From Pseudomonadota bacterium (GTDB lineage: Bacteria > Pseudomonadota > Gammaproteobacteria > Burkholderiales > Methylophilaceae): 64,000 bases of DNA. Under the pieces are notes generated by a model that had not been told where the DNA came from, ran no database searches, and saw only the letters and a program-made list of their open reading frames with translations. Each line of letters opens with the position of its first letter. Position 1 is the first letter of the stretch. The DNA is taken from the NCBI GenBank assembly GCA_029782295.1, contig JAKOVB010000089.1:124001-188000 (forward strand). The letters run 5' to 3'. Positions 9,685 to 18,540 of this stretch are shown in pieces. The position numbers and the translations under genes are program-made.

Positions 9685-10283
9685 AGCGTCGAAATAATCT
9701 CGGACAGTTCGCGACTGATTTCTTCAATCGTACGACTCGAGTCGATAATCCGGAAACGTTCGGGAAACGCTTCGGCGCGCTGGAGATAGGCGTTACGTAT
9801 ACGGTCGAAAAAATCAGTGCCTTCTCGTTCGAATCGATCCGGGCTGCGAGCGCCTGCCAGCCTCTCGGTGCTGATCTCAACCGGCAAATCAAAAAGCAGA
9901 GTCAGATGTGGCTGAAAATCCCCCTGCACCCAGGTTTCCAGTTGGCGGATTTTTTCTGGCGAGACCCCCCGCCCCCCACTCTGGTAGGCAAAAGTTGCAT
10001 CGGTAAAACGGTCCGACAGCACTGTCACCCCACGGGCCAATGCCGGCTTGATGACCTGTTCGATATGCTCACGTCGCGCCGCGAACATGAGCATGGTTTC
10101 GGTTTCGGGATGCATGGCTTCGTGAAGCAGCAGTTCGCGCAACTGCTCGCCGAGCGGTGTTCCGCCCGGCTCCCTTGTGATCAGCACTTCCCTGCCTTGT
10201 TGACGCAGCAGGTTGGCTATCGTCGGAATGTGAGTGCTCTTGCCAGCACCGTCCACCCCTTCCATGGTGATGAATATCGACAT
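9681..10283 (-). CDS. tmk: Thymidylate kinase
   Basis: Phosphorylates dTMP to dTDP for DNA synthesis. The 200-residue protein has the P-loop [10 protein letters not shown] (about residues 8-17), the DR(F/Y) motif in [19 protein letters not shown], and a typical LID region. Its ATG overlaps the mltG stop by one base (TGATG). Confidence 0.97.
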   Translation of the reverse strand: MSIFITMEGVDGAGKSTHIPTIANLLRQQGREVLITREPGGTPLGEQLRELLLHEAMHPETETMLMFAARREHIEQVIKPALARGVTVLSDRFTDATFAYQSGGRGVSPEKIRQLETWVQGDFQPHLTLLFDLPVEISTERLAGARSPDRFEREGTDFFDRIRNAYLQRAEAFPERFRIIDSSRTIEEISRELSEIISTL

Positions 10284-11278
10284 CAGTTTCTCTTCAGTTG
10301 GTAATGGACAACGGCACGGTTATGCTCGCTAAGCGTCGCGGAAAATGCGTGGCTGCCGTCACCCTTGCCCACGAAATAAAGGGCCTGCGTCTGCGCTGGA
10401 TGCAAGGCTGCTTCGATCGAGGCCATGCCCGGCATGGCGATGGGTGTCGGCGGCAAGCCAGTACGCGTGTATGTATTGAAGGGGGTATCCGTCAGCAAAT
10501 CCTTCTTGCGCAGGTTGCCGTCGAAACTATCCCCCATGCCGTAGATCACCGTTGGATCCGTCTGCAGGCGCATGCCCAATTTCAATCGATTCAGGAACAC
10601 GCGTGCGATCAAGGGGCGTTCGCTACCCTGCGCCGTTTCCTTTTCGACGATCGAGGCCATGATCAGGGCCTGATAAGGCGTGGTGTAAGGCAAACCCTGG
10701 TCACGCAGCCGCCATGCTGTATCCAGTTTACGCTGCATGGTCTGGTAGGCTCGTTTCAGTATGTCGAGATCACTCATCCCACTACTGAAATAATAACTGT
10801 CAGGAAAAAAAAGACCCTCAGGTTGAGTTTCGATAGCACCAATTTGCATAAGGATTTGTTCGTCAGTCAAATGCATGCTGAGATGGCGGACAGACTCGTT
10901 GGCATTCAGCGCAGCCCGCCACTGTTTAAATGTCCAACCCTCTATAAACGTGATCCCACGCTGAACGGTATTGCCGCTGGTGATCATCTGGAACAGGTCA
11001 TAGGCTGTCATACCCTTTACTAACTGATAATTGCCCGCCTTGACTTCGGATGCCATACCCTGAATCCGAACCAGAATAATAAAACTCCAGGGCTCACGTA
11101 AAACACCCTCGGAGACCAGTTGCTGAGCAATGGAACGAAGGCTGCTACCGTGTTTAAGGGCAAGATCCTGTGGGGAGTCGCTGATTTCCAAAGGCCGGTT
11201 GGCAAACACATAAATCCAGGCAGACAGCAGCACACCGGCCAGAAATGCTAATGCAGTCAATCTAAATAGAAGTTTCAT
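10283..11278 (-). CDS. mltG: Endolytic murein transglycosylase MltG (YceG)
   Basis: Inner-membrane lytic transglycosylase that cleaves nascent glycan strands and is thought to end peptidoglycan polymerisation. Of 331 residues, 7-27 form a signal anchor; a LysM-like subdomain follows, and the catalytic YceG domain carries the conserved glutamate in [11 protein letters not shown]. The C-terminal [12 protein letters not shown] motif is intact. The gene overlaps pabC by 17 bases, in the usual pabC-mltG-tmk-holB order. Confidence 0.96.
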   Translation of the reverse strand: MKLLFRLTALAFLAGVLLSAWIYVFANRPLEISDSPQDLALKHGSSLRSIAQQLVSEGVLREPWSFIILVRIQGMASEVKAGNYQLVKGMTAYDLFQMITSGNTVQRGITFIEGWTFKQWRAALNANESVRHLSMHLTDEQILMQIGAIETQPEGLFFPDSYYFSSGMSDLDILKRAYQTMQRKLDTAWRLRDQGLPYTTPYQALIMASIVEKETAQGSERPLIARVFLNRLKLGMRLQTDPTVIYGMGDSFDGNLRKKDLLTDTPFNTYTRTGLPPTPIAMPGMASIEAALHPAQTQALYFVGKGDGSHAFSATLSEHNRAVVHYQLKRN

Positions 11279-12092
11279 CTTGCATTCCCAACATTAACCG
11301 CAATTGGCGAGCCAGGTGACCTTCTGGCCAGTTTTGTGACGCCAGACGCCTGACTTGCCAGACACCGAACAGGCTGTTGCATATCACCACTTCATCGGCT
11401 GACATCAATGCCGTCAAGTCGAATCGGACTACCTCAGTCTCATAGCCAAGCGCTGGTGCCTGATCTAGTATTCTTTGCCGCGTTACCCCAGCCACGCCGC
11501 AACGAGACAGATCGGGAGTCGTCAGCACGTTACCGTTTCGAATGAATATGTTACTTGCAGTGCATTCGATGACATAGCCATCCATATCGAGCAACAAACC
11601 ATCCGCATAGCGTGAATCGTGCCATTCCATCCGTGCAAGTACATTTTCAAGGCGATTGAGATGTTTAATGCCTGCCAGCCTTGGTTGAACACCAAGACGC
11701 AATTCACATAGATGAAGATCCACTCCATCCTGATAGTTGTCTGCAGGGTATTGAGGAAACGCTGAAAGCGTGACGATTCGTGTCAGGCTTGACGGCGATG
11801 GAATGGCATAACCTCTGACGCTATCGCCACGGGTCAGGATGATCTTGACGACGGCACGATGGATTCCGGAACCCAACTGGGCAATTTCATCCTTGAGTAG
11901 CTGGGCAGGAGGGCAAACCAAGCCGATTGCATGTGCATCACGGCTCAGGTGATGATATTGCATGTCCCAGCAGTCCGCTACACCATCATGCACAGGCATC
12001 GTCCGGAATACACCGTCACCAAATGCGATACCTCGATCCCTTGGGGAAACACCTATCAGATCGCTGCCATTAATCAATGATTGAAATTGCAT
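11262..12092 (-). CDS. pabC: Aminodeoxychorismate lyase
   Basis: PLP enzyme that converts 4-amino-4-deoxychorismate to p-aminobenzoate and pyruvate, feeding folate (and here possibly H4MPT) synthesis. The 276-residue product has the fold-type IV features: the start region RGIAFGDGVFRT, the PLP lysine in GIKHLNRLENVL, and ECTASNIFI. The ATG at 12092 is preferred to an upstream TTG at 12098; a ribosome-binding site is weak for either. It is the first gene of the operon that runs through mltG, tmk, holB, pilZ and tatD. Confidence 0.92.
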   Translation of the reverse strand: MQFQSLINGSDLIGVSPRDRGIAFGDGVFRTMPVHDGVADCWDMQYHHLSRDAHAIGLVCPPAQLLKDEIAQLGSGIHRAVVKIILTRGDSVRGYAIPSPSSLTRIVTLSAFPQYPADNYQDGVDLHLCELRLGVQPRLAGIKHLNRLENVLARMEWHDSRYADGLLLDMDGYVIECTASNIFIRNGNVLTTPDLSRCGVAGVTRQRILDQAPALGYETEVVRFDLTALMSADEVVICNSLFGVWQVRRLASQNWPEGHLARQLRLMLGMQDETSI

Positions 12093-12121
12093 CAGCAATA
12101 CATATTCTTTTCAAGAGTGCC

Positions 12122-12149
12122 ATCCTAACCGATGCCGCCGATGTCGCAA
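12122..12149 (-). promoter_or_regulatory. Candidate promoter for the pabC-mltG-tmk-holB operon
   Basis: On the minus strand TTGCGA (12149-12144) and TAGGAT (12127-12122) are spaced by 16 bases and lie about 30 bases before the pabC ATG. Each matches four of six consensus positions, so this is only a weak prediction. It lies next to the DnaA-box-like cluster. Confidence 0.3.
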
Positions 12150-12152
12150 AGA

Positions 12153-12373
12153 ACATCCACATAAGCTTTTTTATCCAGTCCACAGAACCTGTGGACGAAT
12201 CTGTGAATAAAAACCGGATAAATCGTCTAACTATCGATCATCATTCAGTTTTTAGCGAATGACTAGAAATTGAACAGATTTATTTCCCATTAATAATCAA
12301 TCGGATGCAATCAAATCAAAATTAATCGAAGATTACTGTTTACGATTGACCTCGATGCGGATTCTGTGCATAA
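12153..12373. promoter_or_regulatory. Cluster of DnaA-box-like 9-mers in AT-rich non-coding DNA
   Basis: The 347-base gap between fabF and pabC carries two exact matches to TTATNCACA on the minus strand: TTATTCACA (12210-12202) and TTATGCACA (12373-12365). It also has degenerate copies: ACATCCACA (12153-12161), TTATCCAGT (12171-12179), CAGTCCACA (12176-12184) and, on the minus strand, TCGTCCACA (12198-12190). Inside the cluster GTCCACAG/CTGTGGAC (12178-12185 and 12189-12196) is a perfect 8-base inverted repeat around AAC. The remaining DNA is AT-rich. It sits just upstream of an operon with tmk and holB. The function is inferred; no dnaA, gyrB or gidA is nearby, so oriC is unlikely. Confidence 0.5.
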
Positions 12374-12380
12374 AGGGGGC

Positions 12381-12428
12381 AAAAAACAAGGCCCGGATGT
12401 CCTGATTGGAACGTCCGGGCCTTGTTTT
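12381..12428 (-). terminator. Strong Rho-independent terminator after fabF
   Basis: CAAGGCCCGGA (12387-12397) and TCCGGGCCTTG (12414-12424) form an 11-base-pair stem with a 16-base loop. On the minus strand it is followed by six T residues (12386-12381). It lies 12 bases past the fabF stop and closes the fatty-acid operon. A shorter T run on the other side gives it some bidirectional character. Confidence 0.92.
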
Positions 12429-12439
12429 GGATGGCTTGA

Positions 12440-13678
12440 TTAAACCCTGCGGAACACCAAAGTACCGTTGGTTCCACCGAAGCCGAAGGAATTGGAAATG
12501 GCAACATCAATCTTTAAATTGCGTGCCACGTTCGGGACATAATCCAGATCGCAATTAGGATCTTGATTAAAGATATTGATGGTTGGCGGAGCCACCTGAT
12601 CACGGACCGCAAGTGCCGAAAAAACCGCTTCGACACCACCGGCTGCACCGAGAAGATGCCCAGTCATGGACTTGGTAGAACTGATTGCCACCTTGCCCAC
12701 ATGGTTACCAAAGAAACTCTTTGCAGCCTGCGTTTCCGCCATGTCACCAGCAGGGGTTGAAGTCCCGTGGGCATTGACATAGTCAACTTCATCGACATTG
12801 ATCCCAGCATTCTTCAAAGCATTACGCATGCATCGCGCTGCCCCTTCACCACTCTCGCTTGGTGCCGTCATGTGATAGGCATCTGCGCTCATGCCGAAAC
12901 CGGCAATTTCGCAATAAATTTTGGCGCCACGGCGCTTGGCGTGCTCGTATTCCTCAAGAACAAGAACACCGGCCCCCTCACCCATGACGAAACCGTCGCG
13001 ATCAATATCCCACGGCCTGCTTGCCGTCGCCGGATCATCGTTTCGTGTAGACAGCGCGCGAGCCGAGGCAAAACCGCCAACTGCCAGCGGGCAGATGCAG
13101 GATTCGGCTCCACCAGCAATCATGATGTCCGCATCGCCATATTCGATCAGACGAGCGGAATCTCCAATGCAGTGGGTGGCCGTGGTACATGCGGTCACAA
13201 TTGCCAGATTCGGCCCCTTGAAACCGTACATGATCGAAAGATTTCCGGAGATCATGTTGATGATGCTGCCCGGAATAAAGAACGGGGATATCTTGCGTGG
13301 CCCGCCTTCATGGTACACCGCATCCGTATCCTCGATCATCGGCAGACCGCCGATTCCGGAACCGATATTCACCCCGATACGCTCAGCGTTTTCTTCGGTG
13401 ACTTCGATTCCGGCATCCTTGACCGCTTCCATTCCGGCGACCAGCCCATACTGGATGAACGTATCCATACGGCGGGCATCCTTGGGCGACAGGTATTGCG
13501 TGACGTCAAAACCTTTGACCTCGCCTGCAATTTGCGCCGCAAAAGGACTGGCATCAAATCTGGTGATCTTGGTGATGCCGGACTGGCCGGCCACAATATT
13601 CGACCAGGCGTGCTGCACACCGATCCCAACCGGGGATACGATGCCCAACCCGGTGACTACTACCCTGCGTTTTGACAA
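12440..13678 (-). CDS. fabF: 3-oxoacyl-ACP synthase II (KAS II)
   Basis: Elongating condensing enzyme of type II fatty-acid synthesis. The 412-residue protein has the catalytic triad: Cys164 in TACTTATH, histidine in [11 protein letters not shown] and histidine in [11 protein letters not shown]; the C-terminal [13 protein letters not shown] glycine-rich loop is intact. It follows acpP by 31 bases and is the last gene of the operon before the terminator at 12381-12428. Confidence 0.98.
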   Translation of the reverse strand: MSKRRVVVTGLGIVSPVGIGVQHAWSNIVAGQSGITKITRFDASPFAAQIAGEVKGFDVTQYLSPKDARRMDTFIQYGLVAGMEAVKDAGIEVTEENAERIGVNIGSGIGGLPMIEDTDAVYHEGGPRKISPFFIPGSIINMISGNLSIMYGFKGPNLAIVTACTTATHCIGDSARLIEYGDADIMIAGGAESCICPLAVGGFASARALSTRNDDPATASRPWDIDRDGFVMGEGAGVLVLEEYEHAKRRGAKIYCEIAGFGMSADAYHMTAPSESGEGAARCMRNALKNAGINVDEVDYVNAHGTSTPAGDMAETQAAKSFFGNHVGKVAISSTKSMTGHLLGAAGGVEAVFSALAVRDQVAPPTINIFNQDPNCDLDYVPNVARNLKIDVAISNSFGFGGTNGTLVFRRV

Positions 13679-13709
13679 GACTGCTCCAGGAATGGAATTG
13701 GAATTAAAA

Positions 13710-13946
13710 TTACTTCAGATGGGCGTTGACGTAGTCAATCGCTTGCTGAACGGTGGTGATCTTCTCAGCGTCTTCGTCAGGAATCTCGCAGTCGAATTCT
13801 TCTTCCAGGGCCATCACCAGTTCAACGGTGTCGAGAGAGTCTGCACCCAGGTCATCCACGAACGAAGACTCGTTCTTGACATCGGCCTCATTGGCACCCA
13901 GTTGTTCAGACACAATCTTCTTGACGCGTTGTTCGATATCGGACAT
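13710..13946 (-). CDS. acpP: Acyl carrier protein
   Basis: Carries growing acyl chains on 4'-phosphopantetheine. This 78-residue acidic protein has the invariant [10 protein letters not shown] motif, with Ser37 as the prosthetic-group site. It lies between fabG and fabF, as usual. A separate promoter and a hairpin in the 103-base gap after fabG suggest it is also transcribed on its own. Confidence 0.99.
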   Translation of the reverse strand: MSDIEQRVKKIVSEQLGANEADVKNESSFVDDLGADSLDTVELVMALEEEFDCEIPDEDAEKITTVQQAIDYVNAHLK

Positions 13947-13975
13947 TTGTTTCCCCTTTTCTAATGGTTACTGCG

Positions 13976-14018
13976 AAAAAATCTCGGGCCATTTTAGCAA
14001 ATCTCCCGAGGAATTCAA
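13976..14018 (-). promoter_or_regulatory. acpP promoter lying inside a terminator-like hairpin
   Basis: On the minus strand TTGAAT (14018-14013) and TAAAAT (13996-13991) are spaced by 16 bases. The -10 box lies in the loop of an inverted repeat CTCGGG (14010-14005)/CCCGAG (13988-13983) that is followed by a T run (13981-13976). The region could therefore both weaken read-through from fabG and start a strong acpP transcript. The hexamers match 4/6 and 5/6. Confidence 0.5.
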
Positions 14019-14049
14019 AAATACGGCTTTTTACAGCGAATTCCGCCGA

Positions 14050-14787
14050 TCAGGCCATGTACATGCCGCCATTGACGTGCATAGTCTCGCCGGTAATGTA
14101 GCCGGCGCGCGAGGATGCCAGGAAAGCGACGGCCGCGGCGATATCTTCCGCCTGGCCAAGCCGGCCCAAGGGAATATGCCCCAACAGCTTGGCCTTGTGT
14201 TCTTCCGGCAGTTCCTTGGTCATATCAGTATCGATAAATCCGGGTGCCACACAGTTGACGGTAATCCCCCGGCTACCGACTTCCTGTGCCATCGATTTGG
14301 TAAAACCGGTCATCCCAGCCTTGGCAGCACAGTAATTGGTCTGACCGGCATTACCCATATGACCGACCACGGACGAAATATTGACGATGCGGCCGTAGCG
14401 GGCCTTCATCATGGGACGAAGCACTGCCTGTGATAAACGGAATACGGATTTCAGATTGGTGGAAATCACGGTATCCCAGTCATCTTCGCTCATGCGCATC
14501 AGTAGCGTGTCTCGCGTGACGCCGGCATTGTTGACAAGAATGGAGATGGCCCCGAATTTGTCGGAGATATCTTTCAACACCGCCTCGACCTGCGCCAAAT
14601 CGTTCACGTCGAGAGCCATGCCGGCACCCTTGATCCCGGCCTGTTGCAAGGCCTCGGAGATTTTATCAGCACCGGACTGCGTGGTCGCAGTGCCGATGAC
14701 AGTTGCCCCCTGCCTGCCCAGCTCGGCAGCAATGGCAGCACCAATGCCGCGGCTGGCACCAGTTACCAAAGCGATTTGATCTTGCAT
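14050..14787 (-). CDS. fabG: 3-oxoacyl-ACP reductase
   Basis: NADPH-dependent short-chain dehydrogenase of fatty-acid elongation. The 245 residues show the cofactor loop TGASRGIG (9-16), NNAG (86-89) and the catalytic Ser139, Tyr152 and Lys156 (NYCAAKAG). The start is set at the ATG at 14787 because AAGGAGG lies at proper distance before it; the ATG six bases upstream nearly touches that site. It follows fabD in the standard fabH-fabD-fabG-acpP-fabF order. Confidence 0.98.
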   Translation of the reverse strand: MQDQIALVTGASRGIGAAIAAELGRQGATVIGTATTQSGADKISEALQQAGIKGAGMALDVNDLAQVEAVLKDISDKFGAISILVNNAGVTRDTLLMRMSEDDWDTVISTNLKSVFRLSQAVLRPMMKARYGRIVNISSVVGHMGNAGQTNYCAAKAGMTGFTKSMAQEVGSRGITVNCVAPGFIDTDMTKELPEEHKAKLLGHIPLGRLGQAEDIAAAVAFLASSRAGYITGETMHVNGGMYMA

Positions 14788-14799
14788 GTTCATTCCTCC

Positions 14800-15729
14800 T
14801 TATGCGCCCAGCTGGCTACGGGCATCAGTCAGCGCATCGCTGCCGGTCAGTGCCAGACAGGGCATTTCAGCTACGATGCGCTTGTTCAGCCCGGCCAGCA
14901 CTTTGCCAGGACCACATTCAGCGGCCATAACCACCCCTTGTGCCGACATCGATTGCACAGTTTCCACCCAGCGCACCGGACTGTAAAGCTGGCGCACTAG
15001 AGCATCCTTGATTTGCGCGGAATCCGAGTATGCCGCGACATCAGCATTATGCAAAACCGGCACCATGGGCGCTCGTAACGCCACATTATCGAGATAAGCA
15101 CGCAACTTTTCTGCAGCGGGTTTCATGAGTGCACAATGAGAAGGCACACTGACCGGGAGAATCAGGGCGCGCTTGGCGCCCTTGGCCTTGGCGGCTTCCA
15201 TACCCCGTTCGACAGCCGCCTTGTGGCCGGCAATCACCACCTGACCAGGGGAATTGAAATTGACGGCTTCGAGGACCTCCCCGGCGGCAGATTCAGCACA
15301 CACGGCTCGAACCGTATCGTCATCCAGCCCCAGGATTGCAGCCATGGCACCTACGCCTTCGGCAACGGCTCCCTGCATCACTTCGGCACGGTAGCGAACC
15401 AGCGGAAGCGCATCGGCAAAATCCATGGCACCGGCAGCCACCAAGGCGGTGTATTCGCCCAAGCTGTGACCTGCCATCATCACAGGTTGGGGACCACCTG
15501 CCTGTTGCCACACACGCCATGCAGCGACGCCCGCCGTCAACATGATGGGCTGGGTGTTGGCGGTCTGATTTAGGTCTTCGTTAGCTTCGGTTGCCATGCG
15601 CCAGAAGTCCTGACCAAGCACCTGAGATGCTTCGTCGAATGTGGCGCGCATCAAAGCGTCATCGCCAAAACCCTGCATCATCCCGACAGACTGCGAACCC
15701 TGTCCCGGGAAAAGAAAAGCAAATTTCAT
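14800..15729 (-). CDS. fabD: Malonyl-CoA:ACP transacylase
   Basis: Moves malonyl groups from CoA to ACP. The 309-residue protein has the N-terminal FLFPGQGSQ motif, the nucleophile Ser89 in GHSLGEYTAL, the substrate-binding arginine region VRYRAEVMQ, and the catalytic histidine in VSVPSHCALM. It starts nine bases after the fabH stop. Confidence 0.98.
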   Translation of the reverse strand: MKFAFLFPGQGSQSVGMMQGFGDDALMRATFDEASQVLGQDFWRMATEANEDLNQTANTQPIMLTAGVAAWRVWQQAGGPQPVMMAGHSLGEYTALVAAGAMDFADALPLVRYRAEVMQGAVAEGVGAMAAILGLDDDTVRAVCAESAAGEVLEAVNFNSPGQVVIAGHKAAVERGMEAAKAKGAKRALILPVSVPSHCALMKPAAEKLRAYLDNVALRAPMVPVLHNADVAAYSDSAQIKDALVRQLYSPVRWVETVQSMSAQGVVMAAECGPGKVLAGLNKRIVAEMPCLALTGSDALTDARSQLGA

Positions 15730-15738
15730 GGTTGATTC

Positions 15739-16692
15739 CTAATACTTGAGCAACACGGAACCCCAGGTAAAACCACCACCGAAGGCTTCCATCAACAGAG
15801 TTTCACCACGTTTGATACGTCCATCACGCACGGCCACATCCAACGCCAACGGGATCGAGGCTGCGGACGTATTGCCGTGGCGATCTACGGTCACGACGAC
15901 ATGATCCATGCTCATGCCGAGCTTCTTGGCCGTCGCCTGGATGATGCGGATATTCGCCTGGTGCGGAACCAGCCAGTCAACATGCGTCTTTTCCAGACCG
16001 TTTGCATTCAACGTTTCATCGACGATCGCATCCAGCGTATTGACGGCCATTTTGAATACCGCATTGCCTTCCATCTGGATCGTGGAACTGCCGTCTTTTC
16101 TGGAGACGCCTTTAGGCACATTAAGAAGTGAGGCGTAATTCCCGTCAGCATGAAGATGCGTGGAAATGACACCCGGCTCATCACTTGCGGTCATAATCAC
16201 GGCACCGGCGCCGTCACCCCAGAGAATGCAATTGCTTCGATCATTCCAGTCGGTAATGCGAGACATGGTTTCGGCGCCGATGACCAGAGCACACTTGGCA
16301 GCACCCGCCTTGATGAACTGATCGGCGGTTGCCATCGCATAAACAAAACCGCTGCACACGGCCTGCAGATCGAAGGCCGGGCAACCGCCTATTCCCAGCT
16401 TGCTCTGGAGCAGACAGGCAGTGCTCGGAAATACATGGTCTGGTGTCGTGGTCGCGACAATGATGAGGTCAATATCACCGGCAGCAATGCCAGCAGCTTC
16501 AATGGCCTGCAGCGAAGCCTGATAAGCCAGATCGCTGGTGTTTTCGTTATCCGCGGCAATGTGGCGCTGCTTGATGCCCGTCCGGGTGACGATCCACTCG
16601 TCTGAGGTTTCGACCATGCGCTCAAGTTCAGCGTTGGTGAGAATCTTGCTTGGAAGATAACTTCCGGTCCCAGCAATACGGGAATATGTCAT
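15739..16692 (-). CDS. fabH: 3-oxoacyl-ACP synthase III (KAS III)
   Basis: Starts fatty-acid synthesis by condensing acetyl-CoA with malonyl-ACP. At 317 residues it has Cys113 in [11 protein letters not shown], the histidine in VPHQANIRI and the asparagine in [10 protein letters not shown], forming the Cys-His-Asn triad. Its ATG overlaps the plsX stop (ATGA, 16689-16692). Confidence 0.98.
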   Translation of the reverse strand: MTYSRIAGTGSYLPSKILTNAELERMVETSDEWIVTRTGIKQRHIAADNENTSDLAYQASLQAIEAAGIAAGDIDLIIVATTTPDHVFPSTACLLQSKLGIGGCPAFDLQAVCSGFVYAMATADQFIKAGAAKCALVIGAETMSRITDWNDRSNCILWGDGAGAVIMTASDEPGVISTHLHADGNYASLLNVPKGVSRKDGSSTIQMEGNAVFKMAVNTLDAIVDETLNANGLEKTHVDWLVPHQANIRIIQATAKKLGMSMDHVVVTVDRHGNTSAASIPLALDVAVRDGRIKRGETLLMEAFGGGFTWGSVLLKY

Positions 16693-17726
16693 GCAGAGGT
16701 CTCTTTGGCAGGCTCGGGCTGCACATGCTCGATGGCCAATTGTTCACTAATGCGCTGCAGCACACCGCTACGCGCCTCCTCAATTGCCGTATCAATGGCG
16801 TGCAGGAAAGCATAGCTATCCGCGCCGCCGTGGCTTTTTACAACGATACCACGCAAACCGAGGAAACTGGCACCGTTATAACGACGCGGATCAAGACGTC
16901 GCTTGAATGCCTTCAGCACCGGCAACGCGACAAGGCCCATAAGGCGGGTCAACCAGTTGCGCTTGAATTCGTGCATCAGAAACTGGCCCATCATGTGAGC
17001 CAAGCCTTCAGAAGCTTTCAGCGCAACATTACCCACAAAACCATCGCAGACCACGAGGTCCGTGGTGCCCTTGTAGATGTCGTTGCCTTCGACGTTGCCG
17101 TAGAAATTGAGGTGACTGGCGCGAAGCAATTCACCTGCCTGCTTCACCACCTCGTTACCCTTGATGTCTTCAGAGCCAATGTTAAGCAAACCGACCGACG
17201 GGCGCTCCTTGTGCTCGACGCAAGAGACCAGCATGGCACCCATGATGGCGAACTGCAGAAGATGCTCAGGCGTACAGTCGGCATTGGCACCCAGATCCAT
17301 CATATAGGTCTGGCCGTTGCGGCTTGGCAGGGTTGAAGCAATAGCCGGTCGATCAATGCCAGGAAGGGTCTTCAGCACGAAACGCGCGGTCGCCATGAGC
17401 GCACCGGTATTTCCAGCACTGACACAGGCCTGGGCCTCGCCGCTCTTGACCAGATTGATGGCCACGCGCATGGAAGAGTCTTTCTTATTCTTCAATGCGC
17501 TTTGCGGAGACTCATCCATGGCCACGATTTCAGAAGCGTGATGCAGGCGCAGACGCGGACCGACAGAAGCGCCATGCGAGCGCAACTCGGCCTCCATCGC
17601 ATCCATCAGGCCAACCAGAACGATATTGATTTCGCTATGGTGCTTTAGCGCTTCTAGCGCAGCAGGAACTGTTACATGGGGACCGTGGTCGCCCCCCATG
17701 GCGTCAATGGCGAGGGTAATTTCCAT
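16689..17726 (-). CDS. plsX: Phosphate acyltransferase PlsX
   Basis: Converts acyl-ACP to acyl-phosphate for phosphatidic acid synthesis by PlsY. The 345-residue protein starts with the family signature [14 protein letters not shown] and keeps the SAGNTGALM motif. The ATG at 17726 is used; an upstream TTG at 17732 is less likely. No Shine-Dalgarno sequence precedes it: a 10-base-pair hairpin ends seven bases before the start codon. The rpmF-plsX-fabH order is conserved. Confidence 0.96.
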   Translation of the reverse strand: MEITLAIDAMGGDHGPHVTVPAALEALKHHSEINIVLVGLMDAMEAELRSHGASVGPRLRLHHASEIVAMDESPQSALKNKKDSSMRVAINLVKSGEAQACVSAGNTGALMATARFVLKTLPGIDRPAIASTLPSRNGQTYMMDLGANADCTPEHLLQFAIMGAMLVSCVEHKERPSVGLLNIGSEDIKGNEVVKQAGELLRASHLNFYGNVEGNDIYKGTTDLVVCDGFVGNVALKASEGLAHMMGQFLMHEFKRNWLTRLMGLVALPVLKAFKRRLDPRRYNGASFLGLRGIVVKSHGGADSYAFLHAIDTAIEEARSGVLQRISEQLAIEHVQPEPAKETSA

Positions 17727-17733
17727 AAACAAA

Positions 17734-17759
17734 GCGCCGCGCCCGTTAAGGCGCGGCGC
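17734..17759 (-). promoter_or_regulatory. Perfect GC hairpin directly upstream of plsX
   Basis: GCGCCGCGCC (17734-17743) and GGCGCGGCGC (17750-17759) pair perfectly around a six-base loop. On the minus strand the stem is followed by TTTGTTT and then the plsX ATG. It could be a leaky terminator/attenuator, an mRNA-processing site, or a translational control element between rpmF and plsX. Confidence 0.7.
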
Positions 17760-17782
17760 ATCTGTTTTCTAAGGATGGAACC

Positions 17783-17962
17783 TTATTCGCCCTTGGCAGG
17801 CAGAACCTTGCGGCCACGGTAGTAGCCGTTCGGGCTGACATGGTGGCGCAGATGCACTTCACCAGTGGTCGGCTCGACAGCCAGTGCCGGATTGGTCAGA
17901 AAATCGTGGGAACGATGCATGCCGCGCTTGGAAGGCGACTTCTTGTTTTGTTGAACAGCCAT
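17783..17962 (-). CDS. rpmF: 50S ribosomal protein L32
   Basis: Small ribosomal protein of 59 residues ([20 protein letters not shown] at the N-terminus, ending VLPAKGE). The usual zinc-binding cysteines of some L32 forms are absent, as in many proteobacteria, and the length and the [10 protein letters not shown] segment fit bL32. It lies between yceD and plsX in the conserved order and is separated from plsX by a strong hairpin. Confidence 0.97.
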   Translation of the reverse strand: MAVQQNKKSPSKRGMHRSHDFLTNPALAVEPTTGEVHLRHHVSPNGYYRGRKVLPAKGE

Positions 17963-17985
17963 TGCTAACTCCTAGATAAAATAAA

Positions 17986-18486
17986 TCAACTCTTGCCCAA
18001 TTTGAGTCCCTGCAACACCTTGAAGGGACTTTCCTTTTTCTCACCGGCCGCTGCGGTCTTTAAACCACATTCTGCCGCTTCATGCAGGGGCGCCATTGGC
18101 AGCCCCAGAATAATCTCGTCTTCGATCAGAGCGCCCACATCAAAGCGCTGCTCAGCCACCAGATAATCCGCGTCATCCAACTCGTCTTCCGGATCAGGAA
18201 GACTTGCTTCGTCAGGCACGATTACAAAACTGGCTGTTGTATCCACCACATGCTTGAATGGGCCCATGCAGCGCTGACAGATCAGCGACAACTCACCCTC
18301 AAGCTCAAGCCTGATCTCCAGCTGGCCGCGTGAATTCTTGCCACCATGCAACTGATAGAACAGCTCTCCATCATCAGAAAACAGGATGTCATGCATCCGT
18401 CCCAAATCACGGGGCGCGATTGTACCACGAATCTCGTGAGATTTCTGCGCAAATTCAAGGGTGTTGATCGTGATCTGTTCTTTCAT
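17986..18486 (-). CDS. yceD: YceD family protein (DUF177), 23S rRNA accumulation factor
   Basis: In other bacteria and plants the family is needed for normal 23S rRNA levels; the biochemical role is not settled. The 166 residues carry the CxxC in LICQRCMGP (about residues 73-80), the acidic DEASLPDPEDELDDADYL segment, and a third Cys near the end. The ATG at 18486 is the only fitting start; no Shine-Dalgarno sequence is present, and the consensus promoter would put the transcript start only about three bases upstream. It heads the rpmF-plsX-fab operon. Confidence 0.9.
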   Translation of the reverse strand: MKEQITINTLEFAQKSHEIRGTIAPRDLGRMHDILFSDDGELFYQLHGGKNSRGQLEIRLELEGELSLICQRCMGPFKHVVDTTASFVIVPDEASLPDPEDELDDADYLVAEQRFDVGALIEDEIILGLPMAPLHEAAECGLKTAAAGEKKESPFKVLQGLKLGKS

Positions 18487-18495
18487 GAGGCGCGC

Positions 18496-18524
18496 ATGGT
18501 ACAATTCTACGGTTTTTGTGTCAA
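18496..18524 (-). promoter_or_regulatory. Promoter of the yceD-rpmF-plsX-fab operon
   Basis: On the minus strand TTGACA (18524-18519, perfect) and TACCAT (18501-18496, 4/6) are spaced by 17 bases. Transcription would begin near 18489, almost at the yceD ATG (18486). On the plus strand TACAAT (18500-18505) overlaps it and could be the -10 of the divergent pycA gene, but no good -35 goes with it. Confidence 0.6.
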
Positions 18525-18540
18525 AAAATTGGGCTGATTC

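Noticed and set aside
12093-12439. Chromosomal origin of replication
   Set aside because: DnaA-like boxes are present, but dnaA, dnaN, gyrB, rpmH and gidA are not nearby, so a control or titration site is more likely.
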